A stretch of 18,616 nucleotides of DNA from CAZUMH01 sp964621645 (GTDB lineage: Bacteria > Zhuqueibacterota > QNDG01 > JAGLOF01), in contig CAZUMH010000069.1 in the NCBI GenBank assembly GCA_964621645.1, forward strand, positions 1-18,616, read 5' to 3'. The position numbers and the translations under genes are program-made. The notes under the pieces are model-generated. The model was not told where the DNA came from. It did not search any database and saw only the letters and a list, made by a program, of their open reading frames with translations. Below, one piece after another: positions 12,971-18,616 of the stretch. Each line of letters starts with the position of its first letter. Positions within the stretch are counted from its first letter, which is position 1.

Positions 12971-15967
12971 CTACATGCCCTTGCTTTCCAAGAAGGCTTC
13001 GACTCGTGTCATAAGACCCGCGTCATTGGCGTGACTGTCAAGCTGCAGAAAGAGAAAGGGCTCAGCGGCAGCATCCTGGACATAATGGCGGATATAGGAA
13101 TCGGGGCCGCACTTAAAATTACTCAGATAGATGAGGTGCATGTTCGGATAATCCCGGGATAACAGGGCGGCCTGCAGGATCCTGCGGCCGTAATTCCAAA
13201 ACATGTGGTCATGCACTCCGTTAATATCGACGCTGTCCAGAGGAAGAAAATCCATGGGGATCACATCCACCCCGTAGATATTCCTCAGCTTGGCCGGCAG
13301 GTTAAGATTGAGTCCAGGATCATAGAGATTATAGGGCCGGCCCAGCAGCAGGATGCATTCTCGTCCGGAGCCCATGATCTCTTTCAGGGCCGAATCGCCC
13401 GCTCGCATTAATTCGTTCCGGAAAGACTCATACGCCTCCCAGGCGTTTCGAACAGCCCTGCTGTTTTGCTCAGAGGATATTCCCAGTTTTCTTGCGACGT
13501 CCTGCTCCAGGCTCCTGGCAACGAATTCAGGACCCTGACGAAACTGAATAGTAGGATACAGCAGAGAAGCGTCTATTGCCTGCAGGGCCGGTGTTTGACG
13601 CACCACCAGCGGCAGCGTCTGGGTCCAGGGGCAAATGAATGAAGCGACGCTGACGGCAGGATCGAGCTCATTGACCAGATTTGGGATGAAAATAGCGTCG
13701 AGTTCCAAACGGAGAAGCTCAGCCACATGGCCGTGGGCCATCTGCACCGGGAAACAGGGTTCGGCCACGGCGGCCTCGATCCCCGCCTGCACATGGTATG
13801 TCTTGCTGGGACCGGAGAGAACCGGCAAGCAGCCTAATTCCCGAAAATAGGCGAGCCAGAAGGGCAACCGGTCAAAAAATGTAAGAACCCGGGGAATCCC
13901 GATCCTGAACCCCTTTCCATCGGGTGGGACCGGCTGGCGGTAGAGGAGTTCATCATGAAGAGAAAACAGATCACGGGAAACAGGTTTCTGGGAACGCTTG
14001 CTTCTTTTACGATATTTTTCTGAGCATTTGTCTCCCCAGTAGCTTTTTTCTCCTTCCACCCCGAATTCCTGAATCAGGCAGTGATTGGAACAGGCCTGAC
14101 AGGTAAATTCCCTATTGTCGATCTTGACCGCGGCGAGATCCCAGCCGCGAAATGCCGTGGTTCCATCACCCGCCCGATCTCTGGCGAGAAGGGCCGCACC
14201 AATGGCACCCATGATTCCGTTATGCGGCGGCACTATTATCTCTTTATCCAAAAGAGTGGCAAAGGCGGCAGCGACCGCATCGTTGTAGGCTGTGCCGCCC
14301 TGGAAGAATATCACCTCCCCAATACGCCGTTTCTTTACAACCCGGTTTAAATAGTTTTTTACCACTGAATACGCCAGACCCGCGGTGATATCCTCTTTCG
14401 GTGTTCCCCGGTGCAGATGGGGAATAAGCTCTTTTTCCATGAACACGGTACAGCGCTCTCCCAGCTGCAGGGGACGACGTGAGCGTAAGGCCATACGAGC
14501 AAATTCATTTTTAATCGATATGCCCAGTTCAGCGGCCTGCTCTTCCAGGAAAGAGCCCGTCCCCGCTGCGCAGGCTTCATTGAGGCTGAAATCCGTTACC
14601 ACTCCATCCTGGATGGAAATGAATTTGGAATCCTGGCCGCCGATCTCGAAGATGGTATCGACCGGGCGCTTGAGATATTTGCGGCTCACATGCAGGGCTC
14701 CGGTCTTGTGGGCCGTGATCTCATCCTTGACGCAGTCGGCGCCCACCAGCATGGCGATGAGTTCCCGCCCGGATCCGGTGGCACCCACTCCTCTGATGCG
14801 AACTTTTTCCCCGACTCTTCGGCCCATTTCCCGGAGCGAATCGATCACGACTTCTACAGGCCTGCCGCTGGTCATACAATAGATGCTGTCCAGGAGGTCA
14901 CCGTTCTGATCAATGAGAGCAAGATTGGTACTCACTGAACCGATGTCCAGCCCCAGATAAACGTCTGTCGTTCCAGTCCCGGGGAGTGCGGCTTCCACGG
15001 CTTGATCACGCAGCAGGACGACTTTTTCCAGGGAGAGCGGCTTTTCAGCATGAGCGACGGAGGATTCAGAGGGATGAATGACCGGGAAAGCGGCACGCTC
15101 TCTGTTTCGCGCCAGAAGTACCGCCCCTATCGCTCCCATCCAGGAATGCAAAGGCGGGACGATCAGGTGACCGTCGCTAAGCTCGAACTGTTCTCTCACG
15201 GCCTGGACAACACCTCTGTTTGCCGCCACTCCTCCGATCAGAGCGACTGGAGGGATAATCTTTTTCCCCTTGGTGACGGTGCCTTTAAAATTCCGCACCA
15301 CTGCAGAGCAGAGGCCTTTCAATACTTCCGGAGGGGAATACCCTCGCTGCTGAGCGTGAATCATGTCCGACTTGGCAAACACAGAACAACGCCCGGCGAT
15401 AACAGCCGCTCGCTCCACCCCGTCAAGCGCTTCACTTACCCGGTCGGTATCATACTGAAGACGAGAAGCCTGCTGGTCGAAAAACGAGCCCGTCCCGGCG
15501 GCGCACTCGCCGTTAACACCGTAACAGTTAATCATCACGCCCTCAGCTGATGGACTGATCTGCAGGTACCGGGAACGCTCTCCTCCCAGTTCGAATATGG
15601 TATGCACTTCAGGCAGGACATGACTTACTGCTTCGGCTGAGGCTCTAAATTCGTTAACGTAGGTTCCCTTCAGTCTTTCTGCCCCCTCCTTCCCTCCTGT
15701 TCCGGTGCAGAAAAGAGTGATATCCTTCCCATTGGTAATTGCTTCTGTCAGGGCTCGATACATTGTCTCCGCCGCCCGAATAGGGTCGCCTCCATGCCTG
15801 CGGTAGGCGGAAAGAATCCAGCCGCCGTCTTCAGACGGGATCTGATCGGCCGGTGGGACAAAAAAGCCGGAAGGAATCTCGCCCGGTGTTATCTGACGGC
15901 GGACAAAGGCTGCCAGGGTCACACTCACCGAGCCGATATCGATACCAATGTACATTTCCTTGAACAT
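12971..15967 (-). CDS. Tandem acyl-CoA dehydratase activase with DUF2229 domain
   Basis: About 998 residues, numbering from the ATG at 15967. Two ASKHA-type ATPase domains of the BcrAD/BadFG family lie in tandem: residues ~4-290 (YIGIDIGSVSVTLAAF, ECAAGTGSF with C155, AGRCSVFAKSD with C194) and ~335-600 (YLGLDIGSVSTNLALID, ACAAGTGSF with C466, GERCTVFMEKE with C506). In dimeric activases these cysteine pairs bind a bridging [4Fe-4S] cluster. A four-Cys motif follows (C623, C626, C630, C648), then a DUF2229/COG3580 domain from ~687 (FRIGIPRVLTFFDRLPFWLA, AVAEPCFPVQMAHGHVAEL, ILLLGRPYNLYDPGLN). Such activases use ATP to drive low-potential electrons onto a dehydratase or double-cubane partner. 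Starts at 15955 and 16030 are also possible; the last adds 21 residues absent from the family. Confidence 0.88.
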   Translation of the reverse strand: MFKEMYIGIDIGSVSVTLAAFVRRQITPGEIPSGFFVPPADQIPSEDGGWILSAYRRHGGDPIRAAETMYRALTEAITNGKDITLFCTGTGGKEGAERLKGTYVNEFRASAEAVSHVLPEVHTIFELGGERSRYLQISPSAEGVMINCYGVNGECAAGTGSFFDQQASRLQYDTDRVSEALDGVERAAVIAGRCSVFAKSDMIHAQQRGYSPPEVLKGLCSAVVRNFKGTVTKGKKIIPPVALIGGVAANRGVVQAVREQFELSDGHLIVPPLHSWMGAIGAVLLARNRERAAFPVIHPSESSVAHAEKPLSLEKVVLLRDQAVEAALPGTGTTDVYLGLDIGSVSTNLALIDQNGDLLDSIYCMTSGRPVEVVIDSLREMGRRVGEKVRIRGVGATGSGRELIAMLVGADCVKDEITAHKTGALHVSRKYLKRPVDTIFEIGGQDSKFISIQDGVVTDFSLNEACAAGTGSFLEEQAAELGISIKNEFARMALRSRRPLQLGERCTVFMEKELIPHLHRGTPKEDITAGLAYSVVKNYLNRVVKKRRIGEVIFFQGGTAYNDAVAAAFATLLDKEIIVPPHNGIMGAIGAALLARDRAGDGTTAFRGWDLAAVKIDNREFTCQACSNHCLIQEFGVEGEKSYWGDKCSEKYRKRSKRSQKPVSRDLFSLHDELLYRQPVPPDGKGFRIGIPRVLTFFDRLPFWLAYFRELGCLPVLSGPSKTYHVQAGIEAAVAEPCFPVQMAHGHVAELLRLELDAIFIPNLVNELDPAVSVASFICPWTQTLPLVVRQTPALQAIDASLLYPTIQFRQGPEFVARSLEQDVARKLGISSEQNSRAVRNAWEAYESFRNELMRAGDSALKEIMGSGRECILLLGRPYNLYDPGLNLNLPAKLRNIYGVDVIPMDFLPLDSVDINGVHDHMFWNYGRRILQAALLSRDYPNMHLIYLSNFKCGPDSYIRHYVQDAAAEPFLFLQLDSHANDAGLMTRVEAFLESKGM

Positions 15968-16162
15968 GTCGGGGATTAATTTAGAAAGATTTGGGAAAGA
16001 TACAAGTATTAAATAGTCCTGTTTCCCCATTCGTTTCCGGCGGGATCGGAAAATCGATCCTGAATTGATATTCCTGGGGGTGCCTTACCGTTGAGAACGG
16101 GGCCCCCGTTTATTCCGGGAACCCCGCCATTAGCAGAAAAATCAAATAAGGATATCTCGGTT

Positions 16163-17500
16163 TTAGAAACCGAATCCCCGCGGCATGATGACAGCAAGTT
16201 TCAGGATCCGGCTGCCCCAGGCCGTTGTGATATGAGCGAGGTACATGCCGCTGGATACCGGATAGCCGTTGCTGTTATACAGATCCCATTGCTCCAGAGG
16301 GGTACCGTTATCGTGCGGGATGGTCCTGACCAGCTGACCATCAAGGCTGAATATGCGGAGAGTACACTCGTCGGCCGGCAGATTATTGAAGGTGATACAG
16401 GTCAGGCCAACGGAACTTTCGGCACTTCCACCGAAATAGGGATTGGGGAAGACATTGAGATCCTTCAGCCGCGCTTTTGCAATGGTATCGGATTGTATTT
16501 TTCCATATCCGTCAGTGGAAAATGTCCAGTAGGTCTGTCCCATTTTGATGGGATGAATCATGTAGAAATACATCGTGAACTCTTCTTCAGCGGTATAGGC
16601 GCCTCCTCTCCCGGTCGGCCAGAACGTGACCAGACAGTCTCTGTTCAAATCACCATCACTGTAGAGTGTGGTGGGATCTTCTACATAATCACTATTCACG
16701 ATGAAGACATACTCGTATCCGCCATAGCCGTCGCCGGCATCAGCGGCAATGGGATTCCAGAAATGATCAACCAGGTCAGATTCGACAAACTGGATATTCA
16801 GTCTTCTGAGAACCGGATTGTCCGGGGGTTCCATCATGTAGGCCGCGCCCGGGAATACTCCCACTCCGTTGGCAGCATATCCAGGTCTCAGAAAAGTCTG
16901 GCAGTTCGACCAGGGATGGGCCACCGGATCCGCCGTATTGCTGGCCGCGTTCCAGAAGTCGATCTTGATATTGCCGTAATCGCCGGGTTCCACATCGTTG
17001 GGGCCCCAGAAGTTTTCACCTAGGTCGCCTCCGCCGAAGAATGAGTGACCTCCCCAGTTGACACCGGTAATTGGCCGGATACCTGAGTAACCGAAGCCGT
17101 TTCCATAGCCGCCCTTGGTATCATCCCAGCCGTAATTTGCCGGAGTGACGATTTTAACAACCGGCTGGATTCCGTCAATGATAACACTCATTTCCCCGGA
17201 AATACTGGTCTGATCGGCAAGTACAACCTGGCCTGTGGTGACATCGGTAAGATCCCACACTACCGTTGAGCTGTCGGCATCATATTTTGGATCGATCCGG
17301 TAATCATGGCCGGTGACTTTGCTGGGATCTATTACCGTTATATGTACCCAGCTACTTGAAGTATAAGGTCCCATCTTGGTAACCGACAAGGTGTCGCCAA
17401 ATTCAGCGTTGTACTCAACGTTCATTACCGGCCGGCTGGGAACAACCGTGACTACTGATTTTGATGATTCCCAGGTGGGAGCGGGTTCTCCGGACGCATT
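16163..17500 (-). pseudogene. Secreted FN3/sorting-domain protein, C-terminal segment
   Basis: Third and last segment of one long frame, lying after the TAA at 17503-17501. It begins NASGEPAPTWESSKSVVTVV, which continues the FN3 domain cut by the stop, then a long extracellular region rich in Gly, Asp and aromatics (GYGNGFGYSGIRPITGVNWG). It ends in a typical FCB C-terminal domain: LKDLNVFPNPYFGG, then CTLRIFSLDGQLVRTI, WDLYNSNGYPVSSGMYLAHI and a final KLAVIM. This FlgD-like / T9SS type-A sorting fold directs surface export in T9SS-bearing bacteria; I infer that role here. The ATG at 17425 could in principle start a 420-residue product, but it would have no signal peptide. The stop TAA at 16165 is the natural end. 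Confidence 0.75.
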
Positions 17501-18226
17501 TTAGGTGTAGGAAGAGACGGCAAAGTAGTAGGTCTGCCCGTTAATGAAGGGACCGCCGTTAATCGTATCTCTCTCCGGATGGAAATAAAACTGCAGACCG
17601 CTGTCACTGCCCTTCTGCATCACCGAGTTTATCACCTCTCCCACAGCCGGATTGTAGTTCATCCCCCGTATATATTTTATATGATTGATCTTATCATAGG
17701 TCGCCAGCCGCGTCCAGGGCCCCTGCTCACTCTCGCTCTGAAAGACATTGAATCCTTCAAATGCATTTTCGCCCTGCTGGAATTCGACGGCCGCGTCATC
17801 CCAGCTGATGATGATCTCACCGTCGAGACCTGTTGCCGAGACCTGCGGTGCCGGCGGGATGTCCTCTCCTTTCGTCCAATAGTGGTATGAAGCCCGCCGC
17901 TGATTATACCGCAGGAGGCTCACCGAGTTGAGATAATCGAGCCCCTGAGCCGTGACCACGGCGAACACCACCTCCTGATTGTCGCCGGGCGCCAGGGTAA
18001 AGGGCCCCGACGAGGGGCCGCCTCGGACGTCACAGGGATCCGTTAGATCACTGAGGAGCCAGCCGGTCCCCGTCAAGGGGTCGCCGCTGCAGGGATATTT
18101 AGTGTCGACTCCAGTTGTAGGATCATGGTAAGGTAACCCGTTACCTCTTAGTCCTTTGCAAAAATTGAACTGCTGAATATACGCATCTGGTCCGACGGGA
18201 TCGCCCATCCCGCTTATGGGGGAGCT
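17501..18226 (-). pseudogene. Secreted FN3/sorting-domain protein, middle segment
   Basis: Middle segment between two in-frame stops, in the same frame as its neighbours. It reads SSPISGMGDPVGPDAYIQQF, then SSGPFTLAPGDNQEVVFAVV and SVSLLRYNQRRASYHYW, a segment usual just before FN3 domains in large FCB surface proteins. An FN3 domain follows (GLDGEIIISWDDAAVEF, FEGFNVFQSESEQGPWTRLA, INGQTYYFAVSSYT). The FN3 domain stops at TAA (17503-17501) exactly where Tyr is expected (SYT-stop-NASGEP), so a single TAT or TAC to TAA change would explain it. No signal peptide of its own. Confidence 0.7.
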
Positions 18227-18616
18227 TCACAAGAAGACGAAAGAAGCGGTCATCTCCAGCATGGTAGTATCCCATTTGACGGTTCCATCAGGCAGCTCTG
18301 TCTTCGCTCCCGGCTGAGGCACATAAGGGCCCTTAAGCGTTGAAAAGCCCAGAGCCGGCACCGCTACTCCATAATCATCATCGTACCCGTCTCCGTTGTA
18401 GTTATAGAACATGTTATATGCTGGATCGCAGCCGCAGTAATCGTCATTGGAATCGCCAATATCAGCATCGCTGAAAAGCGCGATATAGGCGCTGTCGATG
18501 GTATTGGTTCCCTTGTTGATGATCTGGTATTTAAGAAAGGCGATATGATCAAGCGAAGGTGGATAATTTACCACCCAGACCGTTTGCCGTACCTCCACTC
18601 CCAACGGTAAAGTTCC
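18227..18616 (-). pseudogene. Secreted FN3/sorting-domain protein, upstream segment (partial)
   Basis: Enters from the window edge in the same frame and ends at TGA (18229-18227). The protein reads VWVVNYPPSLDHIAFLKYQI, IINKGTNTIDSAYIALFSDA, DIGDSNDDYCGCDPAYNMFY and ends EMTASFVFL-stop-SSPISG. The Asp/Asn-rich segment DADIGDSNDDYCGCD looks like a calcium-binding loop of a secreted protein. The N-terminus and signal peptide lie outside the window. Homology-like continuity across the stop makes this one gene with the next two segments. Confidence 0.7.

Noticed and set aside
15002..15550. 182-codon open frame on the plus strand
   Set aside because: Antisense shadow of the first activase domain, created by its codon bias.
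16091..16130. GC-rich hairpins after the surface protein gene as a terminator
   Set aside because: AACGG/CCGTT and CCCG/CGGG stems can form, but no T-tract follows on the minus strand, so I do not call an intrinsic terminator.
16091..17023. 310-codon open frame on the plus strand
   Set aside because: It lies antisense to the C-terminal segment of the surface protein, whose minus-strand frame has clear sorting-domain motifs; the plus-strand product shows no recognisable domain.
11986..18229. Alternative genetic code or recoded stops explaining the three internal stops
   Set aside because: Both TAA and TGA are involved, and the same codons end other genes normally (for example TGA at 2417 and TAA at 1305, 16163 and 11638), so reassignment is not supported.

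Overview
The window reads as one stretch of chromosome in which every gene I can support lies on the minus strand. The gene set points to an anaerobic or microaerophilic member of the FCB group (Marinimicrobia, KSB1, Calditrichota or Ignavibacteria-like), probably from a metagenome bin. The reasons are outer-envelope lipoproteins with the PPGGPEDT motif next to the lipobox, a DUF5916 remnant, a large secreted FN3 protein with a T9SS/FlgD-type C-terminal domain, PEGA and PQQ-propeller envelope proteins, and ferredoxin-dependent metabolism. This placement comes from family knowledge, not from any search.

Layout in transcription order, from high to low coordinate. (1) 18616-16163: a large secreted FN3 / sorting-domain protein, cut by the window edge and interrupted by two in-frame stops (TGA at 18229-18227, TAA at 17503-17501). 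(2) 15967-12971: a roughly 1000-residue protein with two tandem 2-hydroxyacyl-CoA dehydratase activase domains, a Cys cluster and a DUF2229 domain. Its partner at 12906-11638 is a second dehydratase-type subunit broken by an in-frame TAA at 11988-11986. (3) 11612-11412: an excellent sigma70-type promoter, then about 165 nt of structured non-coding sequence, then an intrinsic terminator, placed directly before a two-gene 2-oxoacid:ferredoxin oxidoreductase operon (11354-8693). (4) A second clear sigma70 promoter drives a DUF4136 lipoprotein gene (8506-7967), followed by a NatA/NatB-type ABC exporter pair (7643-5425) with its own terminator. (5) 5260-4115 is a scar region: a 5'-truncated DUF5916 fragment with its terminator, then an AT-rich orphan gene flanked by inverted CCCATAACAAA motifs and an attC-like palindrome, which looks like a captured gene cassette of Bacteroidota type. 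(6) 4099-1: four overlapping envelope genes (Ig-like lipoprotein, PQQ-propeller lipoprotein, PEGA-domain membrane protein, FN3 lipoprotein) that appear translationally coupled.

Functionally, the oxidoreductase would supply reduced ferredoxin from 2-oxoacid oxidation, and the adjacent activase/dehydratase-type proteins are of a family that uses ATP to push low-potential electrons onto an Fe-S cluster enzyme. A metabolic link between them is plausible but inferred. The items most worth following up are the leader RNA before the oxidoreductase operon, the cassette at 4115-4720, and the three premature stops that occur with no frameshift.
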